From positions 1-40,965 of the forward strand of contig JAEZKH010000086.1 in the NCBI GenBank assembly GCA_023415515.1: a stretch of 40,965 bases of DNA. The letters are read 5' to 3'. The notes below the pieces were generated by a model that worked only from the letters and a program-made list of their open reading frames with translations, made no database searches and was not told the DNA's origin. Below are positions 16,508 through 25,813 of this stretch, one piece after another; positions within the stretch are counted from its first letter, which is position 1, and each line of letters begins with the position of its first letter. This DNA comes from Actinomycetes bacterium (GTDB lineage: Bacteria > Actinomycetota > Actinomycetes > Mycobacteriales > Mycobacteriaceae). A program made the position numbers and the translations under genes.

Positions 16508-16551
16508 GATTAATGCGACCAGCATTTTTCTTTTAGACGATCGGAGGTGTC

Positions 16552-19098
<2,547 letters not shown>

Positions 19099-19104
19099 GC
19101 CAGT

Positions 19105-19305
19105 ACATCGAAACTGCGGGTCGGCGGAGTCGACGAGCAACACGCGCACGCTGTCGTCTGCTGCGAGTTCCGTTGTCAGACGGTCGCTCTCGCCGAGATG
19201 AGCGATGTCGAGCAGCTTGGTCGGCGGGTGATCGATTGTCGCGCGGCAAATTCCGCGTTCGACGGCGACGCGCAGGAGCAGGTAGTCGTCGTAGGCCACG
19301 CCCAC
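19105..19305 (-). pseudogene. Relic of an enoyl-CoA hydratase/isomerase gene (N-terminal fragment)
   Basis: On the minus strand from GTG 19303-19305 (or GTG 19299), about 65 residues read VAYDDYLLLRVAVE, then RATIDHPPTKLLDIAHLGE and ending VRVLLVDSADPQF. This matches the opening of crotonase-family proteins (ATIDHPPxNLLD … VRVxVxxSADPxF). Homology stops at about 19105, beside the clpB stop. The oxyanion-hole and catalytic residues are absent, so the fragment cannot be an active hydratase. It occupies most of the 291-bp gap between clpB and the next gene. No insertion sequence or repeat marks the breakpoint. Confidence 0.68.
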
Positions 19306-19389
19306 ACACGGTGTGCGACCGCGATCACAAATTGACGTTTCCGTTCGATCATGTGGGGCTACCCCTCGTTTTGACGAGGAGGTCAAGGA

Positions 19390-19986
19390 ATGTCCGAGTG
19401 GTTGTGGATTGTCATCGCGGTCGTGGCCGTGGTCGGGCTCGCGATTCTGGGGTGGTCGATCAGCCGGAGCAGGCGTTCGGCGCGGCTGAAGGAACACTTC
19501 GGTCCCGAGTACGAGCGGACCGTCGGCGAAGTGGGTGAACAGCGGGCCGCAGAAGCCGAACTGCTGAAGCGCGAGAAGAAGCGCAGGAAGTTCGACGTCG
19601 TCGAGCTCAGCATCGAGGCGCGCGAGGAGCATGCCGCGACGTGGCACAGGGTGCAGGCCGAGTTCGTCGACGCGCCGTCCGACGCGGTCGGGCGAGCCGA
19701 GCGCCTGGTGACCCGGGTCATGCGCGAACGTGGCTACCCGATCGACGATTTCGAGCACCGCGCCGCCGACATCTCCGTCGACCACCCCGACATCGTCGAG
19801 AACTACCGCAACGCGCACGCGATCTATCAGTCCCACCACAACGGGCAGATCGAAACCGAGGCGGCGCGTCAGGCGTTCGTGCACTACCGCGCGCTCTTCG
19901 ACCGGCTGCTGGGGACCGACTCCGGCGCCGAAACCCACATCTCGGCAGACGGCCGCAACAGGAGGCAGACGCATGACCACGCATGA
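19390..19986 (+). CDS. Membrane-anchored protein of unknown function (paralogue of next gene)
   Basis: A 198-residue protein. An N-terminal membrane helix (about 4-24, WLWIVIAVVAVVGLAILGW) is followed by a basic stop-transfer stretch, so most of the protein is probably cytoplasmic. The C-terminal region (about 82-178) contains WHRVQAEFVDAPSDAVGRAERLV and ends YRALFDRLLG. That pattern is repeated in the following gene, indicating a tandem duplication. I do not recognise a named function. ATG 19390 has GAGGAGGTCAAGGA upstream. It lies between clpB and ttfA, an arrangement I do not recall from M. tuberculosis. Confidence 0.8.
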   Translation: MSEWLWIVIAVVAVVGLAILGWSISRSRRSARLKEHFGPEYERTVGEVGEQRAAEAELLKREKKRRKFDVVELSIEAREEHAATWHRVQAEFVDAPSDAVGRAERLVTRVMRERGYPIDDFEHRAADISVDHPDIVENYRNAHAIYQSHHNGQIETEAARQAFVHYRALFDRLLGTDSGAETHISADGRNRRQTHDHA

Positions 19987-20362
19987 GACGCAGCCCGATA
20001 CCCTGACGGCGCCAGAGCCGCAGCCCGAGACCCTGACGGCGCCAGAGCCGCAGCCCGAGACCCCGACGGCGCCAGAGCCGCAGCCCGCTGCCGAGCAGAC
20101 CCTGTTCGACGACGCCGAGCGCAGCGACTTCCAGTCGCGCTGGACCGAGGTGCAGGTGGCGTTCGTCGACGATCCCCGCGACTGCGTGCAGAGGGCCGAC
20201 GGGCTGGTCTCCGACGTGGTGGACCGACTCACGGCAGGCTTCGCGGCGGCCCGTTCGGGCCTCGAGGAGCAGTGGAGCCGCGGTGAACAGGTCTCCACCG
20301 AAGATCTGCGGATCGCTCTGCAGCGCTATCGTGATTTCTTCGACAGGCTTCTCGCGGTCTGA
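19973..20362 (+). CDS. Small Pro/Glu-repeat protein, soluble paralogue of the preceding gene
   Basis: A 129-residue protein with no membrane helix. Residues 7-38 are a Pro-rich repeat (APEPQPET-type units) encoded by a 30-bp tandem repeat. Residues 48-128 carry RWTEVQVAFVDDPRDCVQRADGL and RYRDFFDRLL, clearly paralogous to the C-terminal domain of the gene before it. ATG 19973 follows GGAGGCAGAC and overlaps the upstream gene by 14 bp, so the two are co-transcribed and coupled. The function is unknown; a membrane-bound and a soluble partner that hetero-associate is one possibility. Confidence 0.78.
   Translation: MTTHETQPDTLTAPEPQPETLTAPEPQPETPTAPEPQPAAEQTLFDDAERSDFQSRWTEVQVAFVDDPRDCVQRADGLVSDVVDRLTAGFAAARSGLEEQWSRGEQVSTEDLRIALQRYRDFFDRLLAV
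19991..20087 (+). repeat. 30-bp tandem repeat (in-frame minisatellite), three full units
   Basis: Units start at 19991, 20021 and 20051, each beginning CAGCCCGA and ending GCCAGAGCCG. A partial fourth unit follows at 20081-20087. Units differ by only one to two bases. The period is a multiple of three, so copy-number change would lengthen or shorten the Pro-rich linker by ten residues without a frameshift. Confidence 0.9.
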
Positions 20363-20403
20363 ACAACTGGTCGAAGGGGCGGCTGAGGCCATGCGTAACG
20401 GGG

Positions 20404-20431
20404 TTGTGACCTGCTCGAGTTCTGGTATATG
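20404..20431 (+). promoter_or_regulatory. Possible ttfA promoter
   Basis: TTGTGA (20404-20409), 16 bp, then TATATG (20426-20431), in the 95-bp gap ahead of ttfA. This is a fair housekeeping-type match but weak evidence in GC-rich DNA. Read-through from the upstream pair is also possible. Confidence 0.3.
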
Positions 20432-20457
20432 GGCGCCCTGCAAGTAGGCTATGGGTA

Positions 20458-21246
20458 ATGGTTCCCCTCTGGTTCACGCTGTCCGCACTCTGTTTCGTGG
20501 GTGCGGCCGTGCTGCTGTACGTCGACATCGACCGTCGACGCGGGCTGGGACGCCGCCGCAAGTCATGGGCCAAATCGCACGGCTTCGACTACGAGCACGA
20601 GTCCGGCGACCTCATCCAGCGCTGGAAGCGCGGCGTGATGTCGACCGTCGGCGACGTCAGTGCCAAGAACGTGGTGCTCGGCCAGATCCGCGGCGAGGCC
20701 GTCTTCATCTTCGACCTCGAAGACGTCGCCACCGTCATCGCGCTGCACCGCAAGGTCGGCACGAACGTGGTGGTCGACCTCCGGCTCAAAGGCATCAAAG
20801 AGCCAAGGGAGAACGACATCTGGCTGCTCGGCGCGATCGGCCCGCGGATGGTCTACTCCACCAACCTCGACGCCGCGCGGCGCGCCTGCGACCGGCGGAT
20901 GGTGACGTTCGCCCACACCGCCCCCGACTGCGCCGAGATCATGTGGAACGAGCAGAACTGGACGCTGGTCAGCATGCCCGTGACCAGCACCCGGGCCCAG
21001 TGGGACGAGGGCCTGCGCACCGTGCGCCAGTTCAACGATCTGCTGCGCGTGCTTCCGCCGATCCCGCAGACCGGCGCGGGTACCGCCCAGCCGCCGAGGA
21101 GGGCCGCCGCACCGGGTCGTCCGGTCACGCCCGCGCCCGCCGAGGCGCGCTACGGTCAACCGCGCGTGGACGCGACCCGCTCCGACCCGGCGATCCGCCG
21201 GCCACCGCCGCGAAACGGCCGCCAGTCGCCGCACTATCAGCGGTAG
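20458..21246 (+). CDS. ttfA: Trehalose monomycolate transport factor TtfA
   Basis: A 262-residue protein recognisable as the mycobacterial TtfA family (Rv0383c/MSMEG_0736). It is an essential accessory factor that binds the flippase MmpL3 and supports mycolate export. An N-terminal membrane helix (about 3-22) is followed by a basic segment and a conserved cytoplasmic domain (about 40-205) with RGVMSTVGDVSAKNVVLGQI, LHRKVGTNVVVDLRLKG and NEQNWTLVSMP. A disordered Pro/Arg-rich tail (about 205-262) ends the protein. Position close to clpB agrees with the known locus. ATG 20458 is the only suitable start before the membrane helix; the Shine-Dalgarno is weak. Confidence 0.86.
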   Translation: MVPLWFTLSALCFVGAAVLLYVDIDRRRGLGRRRKSWAKSHGFDYEHESGDLIQRWKRGVMSTVGDVSAKNVVLGQIRGEAVFIFDLEDVATVIALHRKVGTNVVVDLRLKGIKEPRENDIWLLGAIGPRMVYSTNLDAARRACDRRMVTFAHTAPDCAEIMWNEQNWTLVSMPVTSTRAQWDEGLRTVRQFNDLLRVLPPIPQTGAGTAQPPRRAAAPGRPVTPAPAEARYGQPRVDATRSDPAIRRPPPRNGRQSPHYQR

Positions 21247-21342
21247 TTTTGTCGGCTCGCCACGTGGCGGTTTTGTCGGCTCGCCACGTGGCGGTTTTGT
21301 CGGCTTGCCACGTGGCGGTTTTGTCGGCTCGCCGACGTGGTC
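21247..21342 (+). repeat. 24-bp tandem repeat array with nested palindrome (3 units plus a degenerate fourth)
   Basis: Units start at 21247, 21271, 21295 and 21319; each opens TTTTGTCGGC. Units 1 and 2 contain the perfect 12-bp palindrome CGCCACGTGGCG (21258-21269, 21282-21293). Unit 3 has one change, leaving a 10-bp palindrome, and unit 4 is diverged. The array begins on the base after the ttfA stop. It could act as a terminator (GC palindrome then GTTTTG), as clustered protein-binding sites, or both. The fourth unit supplies the likely −35 of the SDR gene. Confidence 0.85.
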
Positions 21343-21350
21343 AGTAATCT
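21321..21350 (+). promoter_or_regulatory. Predicted promoter of the SDR gene (leaderless)
   Basis: TTGTCG (21321-21326), 18 bp, TAATCT (21345-21350), then 7 nt to ATG 21358. The spacing predicts a leaderless transcript. The −35 lies within the last repeat unit, so the repeats may be operators or spacer elements for this promoter. Confidence 0.45.
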
Positions 21351-21357
21351 CGTCGGC

Positions 21358-22134
21358 ATGCCGCGTCCTGTCGCATTGGTCACCGGCCCGACATCCGGAT
21401 TGGGTGCCGGGTTCGCCCGGCGGTACGCGATCGACGGCTATGACCTCGTGCTGGTGGCGCGCGATGTCGCGCGGTTGGAGGCGCTCGCCGCCGAACTGCA
21501 CGACGAGGCAGGCGCGACGGTCGAGGTGCTTGCCGCCGACCTGGCCGTGGCCGCCGACCGCGCGAAGGTCGCCGACCGGCTGTCGGCGGGGGTCCGGGTG
21601 CTGGTCAACAACGCCGGGTTCGGCACTTCCGGCGAGTTCTGGACGGCCGACCTCGACACCCTGCAGCGGCAACTCGACGTCAACGTCACCGCGGTGATGC
21701 AGCTGACGCACGCGGCGCTGCCGCCGATGCTCGACGTCGCCGCGGGCACGGTGATCAACGTCGCCAGCGTGGCGGGCCTACTACCCGGGCGGGGGTCGAC
21801 GTACTCGGCGTCCAAGGCGTGGGTGGTGTCGTTCACCGAAGGCCTCGCCAACGGGCTGGGCGGGACCGGAGTCGGAGTGCATGCGCTGTGTCCCGGTTTC
21901 GTGCACACCGAGTTCCACGAGCGCGCGGGGATCGAGATGGACGGCACCCCGTCGTTCCTGTGGCTCGAGGTCGAGGACGTCGTGCGCGACTGCCTGGCCG
22001 GCGCCGCAAAGGGCAACGTGGTGATCGTGCCCGGCGCCCAGTACAAGGCGCTCACCACCGCGGGACGGCTGGTCCCGCGAAACCTGGTGCGCCGCATCAA
22101 CAAAACGGTGGCCAAGGGCCGTGGCCGCACCTGA
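21358..22134 (+). CDS. Short-chain dehydrogenase/reductase (SDR)
   Basis: A 258-residue classical SDR: NAD(P)-binding TGPTSGLGAGFA (about 9-20), the NNAG motif (VLVNNAGFGTSG), the catalytic Ser in VINVASVAG, and YSASKAW giving the Tyr-x-x-x-Lys pair. PGFVHTEF follows. The first glycine of the usual TGxxxGxG is replaced by Pro-Thr-Ser spacing that still fits. The substrate is unknown. The start is ATG 21358 because the −10-like box sits 7 nt upstream; an in-frame GTG at 21337 would fall inside the promoter. It is probably co-transcribed with the lipoprotein and SPOUT genes that follow within a few bases. Confidence 0.88.
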   Translation: MPRPVALVTGPTSGLGAGFARRYAIDGYDLVLVARDVARLEALAAELHDEAGATVEVLAADLAVAADRAKVADRLSAGVRVLVNNAGFGTSGEFWTADLDTLQRQLDVNVTAVMQLTHAALPPMLDVAAGTVINVASVAGLLPGRGSTYSASKAWVVSFTEGLANGLGGTGVGVHALCPGFVHTEFHERAGIEMDGTPSFLWLEVEDVVRDCLAGAAKGNVVIVPGAQYKALTTAGRLVPRNLVRRINKTVAKGRGRT

Positions 22135-22140
22135 GTCGCG

Positions 22141-23043
22141 TTGCGCACGCTAATCGCCCTGCTGTCGGCGGTCGCGCTGATGACCGCGTCGGCATGCTCG
22201 AGTGACGGCGAGGACGCGCACCCCTACGCCGTGCAGACAGCCGCGATCGGCGAGTCGCTCGCCGTGCTCGGCTGGAACATCTCGGCAGCCAACCTCCGCT
22301 TCGACGGTGACTACGTCCTCATCGACATCGACGCGTCGCCGACCGATCCCGATGCTCCGCACGCCAAACCAGAGGACATCAGGTTCGGCCTCTACGGCGC
22401 GCTCGCGCATCCGTTGGAGGCCAACGCGATCGGCGGCTGCCGGGACGTGACGAGCCTCGCGGTCAAGCCCGCCGCCGCGCCGACGCCGAATCAGCTGACC
22501 GGCACGGTGTGCATCGGCCCGATGCGTGACCAGTCGCAGGTGCGCGGCGTGTACGCGTACTCGCCGAAGGATCGGATGGCGGGCACCACGGTGTCCTACG
22601 GCGCCGCCTATCCGGTCGGCGTGCCGCAGACGACCAATGAAAACGATGCGGGTCTGTCGATCAGCACCACGAGCGTCGAGGGGTTCCGCGCCGACGGAGC
22701 CCAGCTCGACCCGAGGGCGCTCGGCGATCCGAATGCGTTCAACGGCAAGGGATACATGCTGTTGGGTCTCGACATCCAAGGCGTCGCGGCGCGCTACCGC
22801 GACGAGTCGGCTGCCCGCGGCGGACCGCTGATGGTGCTTGTGGCGCCGACACTGCCCGCACCGGGCCTTTCGCACGCCTGCGACGTCTACGGATCGTCGC
22901 TGCTGGTGCTTCCCGACGCCTCGCTGGATGCCGTCCGGGTCCGGGCTTCGCTGTGCACGCAGGGCGACATGACCCAGGCGCTGCTGTATGCGTCGGTGTC
23001 GCTCGTCGGTACCCATGCCGGGCTGTGGACCAAGAATGACTGA
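22141..23043 (+). CDS. Putative lipoprotein of unknown function (Rv0381c-like position)
   Basis: A 300-residue exported protein. The signal sequence LIALLSAVALMTASAC gives a lipobox-like ASAC with Cys20, followed by a SSDGEDAHP linker. The mature domain has no motif I can name. Two Cys pairs (about 100/123 and 249/280) may form disulphides. The only well-placed start is TTG 22141, six bases after the SDR stop; no ATG precedes the signal peptide. The last codons overlap the start of the RNA methyltransferase (ATGACTGA). In M. tuberculosis a hypothetical gene occupies the same place next to the methyltransferase, by memory. Confidence 0.75.
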   Translation: MRTLIALLSAVALMTASACSSDGEDAHPYAVQTAAIGESLAVLGWNISAANLRFDGDYVLIDIDASPTDPDAPHAKPEDIRFGLYGALAHPLEANAIGGCRDVTSLAVKPAAAPTPNQLTGTVCIGPMRDQSQVRGVYAYSPKDRMAGTTVSYGAAYPVGVPQTTNENDAGLSISTTSVEGFRADGAQLDPRALGDPNAFNGKGYMLLGLDIQGVAARYRDESAARGGPLMVLVAPTLPAPGLSHACDVYGSSLLVLPDASLDAVRVRASLCTQGDMTQALLYASVSLVGTHAGLWTKND

Positions 23044-23710
23044 TGCGCCGGGAGCCGATGTCACCGCCGGGGCGTCTCCCGGCCCCACCGAATGGGGTGA
23101 GTCGCCAGGGGTCGGCCCGTGGACCGGGGACCCGCCCGACGATCCGCGCTACGACCCGACGCTGCTTCGTGACGGCGATCGCCGCAACGTCGTCGACGCC
23201 TACCGCTACTGGTCGCGGGAGGCGATCATCGCCGACATCGACCGGCGCCGCCACCGGTTGCATGTCGCGATCGAGAACTTCGGCAACGACGCCAACATCG
23301 GCGCGGTCGTGCGGACCGCGAACGCGTTCGCCGTCGACACCGTGCACATCGTCGGACGGCGCCGCTGGAACCGTCGCGGCGCCATGGTGACCGACCGCTA
23401 TCAGCGGTTGTGCCACCACGACACCACCGCGGACCTGCTGACGTTCGCGCGCGACGCCGGGCTGACGGTGGTCGCGGTCGACAATGTGCCCGGCGCGCAC
23501 CGTCTGGAGGAGACCAGCCTGCCCCTTGACTGCCTGCTGGTGTTCGGGCAGGAGGGTCCGGGAATCTCCGACGACACCAGAACCGGTGCCGCACTAACCG
23601 TGTCGATCGCCCAGTTCGGATCCACACGCAGCATCAACGCGGGTGTCGCCGCCGGTATCGCGATGCACACCTGGATCACCCAGCACGCCGACCTCGGCCT
23701 CGCGTGGTAG
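23036..23710 (+). CDS. SPOUT-family RNA 2'-O-methyltransferase (TrmH/SpoU type)
   Basis: A 224-residue AdoMet-dependent methyltransferase of the knotted SPOUT fold. The three signature motifs are present: NFGNDANIGAVVRTANAF (motif 1, with the catalytic Arg), LLVFGQEGPGI (motif 2), and SIAQFGSTRSINAGVAAGIA (motif 3). The N-terminal 55 residues are a Pro/Gly-rich extension. Whether it modifies rRNA or tRNA cannot be decided from sequence. ATG 23036 overlaps the end of the lipoprotein gene by 8 bp. Its last 117 bp are antisense to the 3' end of the convergent MFS gene, including motif 3. Confidence 0.9.
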   Translation: MTDAPGADVTAGASPGPTEWGESPGVGPWTGDPPDDPRYDPTLLRDGDRRNVVDAYRYWSREAIIADIDRRRHRLHVAIENFGNDANIGAVVRTANAFAVDTVHIVGRRRWNRRGAMVTDRYQRLCHHDTTADLLTFARDAGLTVVAVDNVPGAHRLEETSLPLDCLLVFGQEGPGISDDTRTGAALTVSIAQFGSTRSINAGVAAGIAMHTWITQHADLGLAW

Positions 23711-25180
23711 CCGGGCGCGCAACAGGATCCACACCGCGACCGCGGAGACGATCATCAGCGCCGAGCCGACGCCCGAGGCAATGGCCAGCCCGTGGGTGAA
23801 CGCCTCCTTGGTCGCCGCGAGCAGGGCCTCGCGCTGGCCGGCGGGCAGTGTCTCGGCCGCTCGAATGGCCGCCGAAAGCGAGTCGCGGGCCTGCGATTCG
23901 ACCGAGGACGGAATGCCCGCAGGCGCGACGAAACCGCGGTACACGCCGGTGACGATCGAGCCGAGCGTAGCGATGCCCAGCGCCATCCCCAGTTCGTAGG
24001 CGGTCTCCGACACCGCCGCCGCCGCGCCTGCGCGCTCCTTCGCAACGCTGGCCAGGATGACGTCGCTGGCCACCGTGAACGCCAGGCCGAGGCCGACGCC
24101 GACCAGGAACAGCGCGACACCCAGCGGAAGGTACGGCGTCGAGGGCGTCAGGAACGTCAATGACGCCATCGCGACGCTGACCAGCGCCAGCCCGGCGGTG
24201 AGCACGACCCGCGGCGACCAGTAGCGCACCGCGATGCCTGCGAGCACGCCGAACACCGTCGCGGTCACCGCGGCGGGAAGTTCGGCGAGCCCGGCCCGCA
24301 GCGGGCCGTACCCGTGGACCAGCTGGAAGAACTGCGACAGGAAGAACACCAGCCCCGACAGACCGAGCACCGACAACAGGTTCGCGGCCACAACTCCGGA
24401 GAACGCGCGGTTGCCGAACAGCCGCACGTCGATCAGCGGCGCGGGCAGCCACAGCTGGCGCCGGACGAACAGGACCAGGGCGGCGGCCCCCACCGCGCCC
24501 GCCGCCAGCACGTCGGGCCGGATGCCGAGCGCGGCACCCTCTTTGATCGCGTAGACGACACCGAGCATCCCGACCATCGACAGGCCGACACTGGGCAGGT
24601 CCCACGGCCCCGGATTGGAGTTGCGGTGTTCTGGCAGCAGGATCAGCCCGCCGGCCAGCAGCACCAGCATGACGGGAACGTTGATCAAAAAGACCGACCC
24701 CCACCAGAAGTGCTCGAGCAGTATGCCGCCGAGTATCGGCCCGAAGGCGGCTCCCGCGGAGAAGGCGGAGGCCCAGATGCCAACGGCGACACTGCGTTCC
24801 CGCGCGTCAGGGAACAGCCCGCGGATCAACGCAAGAGTGGCCGGGGTCAGCGTCGCACCCGCGACGCCGAGCAGCGCACGCGACGCGATCAGCATCGCCG
24901 GGCTGGTCGAGTACGCCGTGACGATCGATATCAGAGCGAAAACCGTTGCACCGCAGAGCAGCAGCTTCTTGTGGCCGATCCGGTCGCCCAGGCTGCCCAT
25001 GCTGATCAACAGGGCGGCCAGGACGAACGAGTAGATGTCGCCGATCCACAGTATCTGGGTGAAGGTGGCGCCGAGGTCCTCGCCGATGAACGGCGTGGCC
25101 AGTGCCAGCACGGTGCCGTCGACGCCGATCAGCAGGACGGCGAGGGTGAGAACGCCGAGGGCGAACCAGCGGCGGGTCAT
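23594..25180 (-). CDS. MFS drug efflux transporter, 14-helix DHA2 (EmrB/QacA) type
   Basis: A 528-residue proton-driven exporter. The DHA2 signature LIGVDGTVLALATPFI (about 18-33, Asp21) and motif A GSLGDRIGHKK (62-72) are clear, and about 14 hydrophobic segments follow. Motif C-like GPILGGILLEHFWW lies at about 145-160. ATG 25178-25180 overlaps the TetR stop (ATGA), so the regulator and pump form one operon and the TetR probably controls efflux. The last 39 codons run antisense into the SPOUT gene and encode a hydrophilic tail, an unusually long convergent overlap that suggests an original stop was lost. The substrate is unknown. Confidence 0.9.
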   Translation of the reverse strand: MTRRWFALGVLTLAVLLIGVDGTVLALATPFIGEDLGATFTQILWIGDIYSFVLAALLISMGSLGDRIGHKKLLLCGATVFALISIVTAYSTSPAMLIASRALLGVAGATLTPATLALIRGLFPDARERSVAVGIWASAFSAGAAFGPILGGILLEHFWWGSVFLINVPVMLVLLAGGLILLPEHRNSNPGPWDLPSVGLSMVGMLGVVYAIKEGAALGIRPDVLAAGAVGAAALVLFVRRQLWLPAPLIDVRLFGNRAFSGVVAANLLSVLGLSGLVFFLSQFFQLVHGYGPLRAGLAELPAAVTATVFGVLAGIAVRYWSPRVVLTAGLALVSVAMASLTFLTPSTPYLPLGVALFLVGVGLGLAFTVASDVILASVAKERAGAAAAVSETAYELGMALGIATLGSIVTGVYRGFVAPAGIPSSVESQARDSLSAAIRAAETLPAGQREALLAATKEAFTHGLAIASGVGSALMIVSAVAVWILLRARLPREAEVGVLGDPGVHRDTGGDTRVDAACGSELGDRHG

Positions 25181-25719
25181 GATGAGCGCACCCCGTGCAG
25201 TAGTAGTTCGGTGATGATGCGCTCGAAGTCCCTGCCCGCGACCCGGCCGACCTGAATCGACCAGCCCGCGCCCGCGACGAGGCTGTAGAGCGCTTCGGTG
25301 AGCCACGTCGCAGTCAGGTCGGGCCGGAACTCGCCCGATTGCTGGCCACGGGTGAACAGTGCGGTGATCTCCGCGTCGATGGCCGCCCAGCCGTGCATCG
25401 AATCGTCTGCGTCGATCTCCTGGCTCTGGCTGTAGAGCAGCGACAGATAGCACGACACCGGCTCGAAGGCCGCGACGAGCCTGCGCAGCGCGGCGGTCGC
25501 CGAGTCCTGATCGAGACGCGCAACTTTCAACGCGGTCTCCATCTCGGCGATCGCCAACTCGTCGAGCGCCGTCATCAACGCGGGCTTGCCGGAGAAGTGC
25601 CGGTGCAGCGTGGCGCGGCTGACCCCGACCGCGGCCGCGATCTCATCCTGGGTCGCGTTCGGTCGCCGGCCGAGGAAGTCGGCGGCGGCGCGAAGCAGCG
25701 CATCGCGGTCCAGAGACAT
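25177..25719 (-). CDS. TetR family repressor of the MFS efflux operon
   Basis: A 180-residue regulator. The HTH occupies about residues 6-50 (LLRAAADFLGRRPNATQDEI, then VSRATLHRHFSGKPALM), followed by a helical effector domain with Trp-rich GAGWSIQVG. ATG 25717-25719 is preferred over longer starts because TATAGT lies 6 nt upstream, and because the upstream extension would run through a perfect operator-like palindrome. The mRNA is predicted leaderless. Stop and MFS start overlap (ATGA). It is divergent from the GH76 operon. Confidence 0.88.
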   Translation of the reverse strand: MSLDRDALLRAAADFLGRRPNATQDEIAAAVGVSRATLHRHFSGKPALMTALDELAIAEMETALKVARLDQDSATAALRRLVAAFEPVSCYLSLLYSQSQEIDADDSMHGWAAIDAEITALFTRGQQSGEFRPDLTATWLTEALYSLVAGAGWSIQVGRVAGRDFERIITELLLHGVRSS

Positions 25720-25725
25720 GAGACG

Positions 25726-25731
25726 ACTATA
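25726..25731 (-). promoter_or_regulatory. Predicted −10 box of the TetR–MFS operon (leaderless)
   Basis: On the minus strand TATAGT lies 6 nt before ATG 25719, a near-ideal −10 hexamer for a leaderless transcript. It supports the short TetR start. Confidence 0.55.
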
Positions 25732-25736
25732 GCTCA

Positions 25737-25758
25737 TCTGAGACAGAAATGTCTCAGA
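25737..25758. promoter_or_regulatory. TetR operator palindrome
   Basis: Perfect inverted repeat with 9-bp arms TCTGAGACA and TGTCTCAGA around a GAAA spacer. It covers the spacer and −35 region of the TetR–MFS promoter and lies 55 bp before the divergent GH76 start. It is the obvious autoregulatory site for the adjacent TetR. Control of the GH76 operon is possible but unproven. Confidence 0.75.
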
Positions 25759-25813
25759 GCTTGTTCCCCGGGCTGCCCCCACCAGGGGAACCGATTAAGG
25801 CAGGATCAACGGC

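Noticed and set aside
21247..21342. Tandem repeats considered as a CRISPR array
   Set aside because: Units abut head to tail with no spacers, the period is 24 bp, and no cas genes are near.
25720..25782. Longer start for the TetR upstream of ATG 25719
   Set aside because: The added residues would be encoded by the operator palindrome and −10 box, and the family HTH begins right after the short start.
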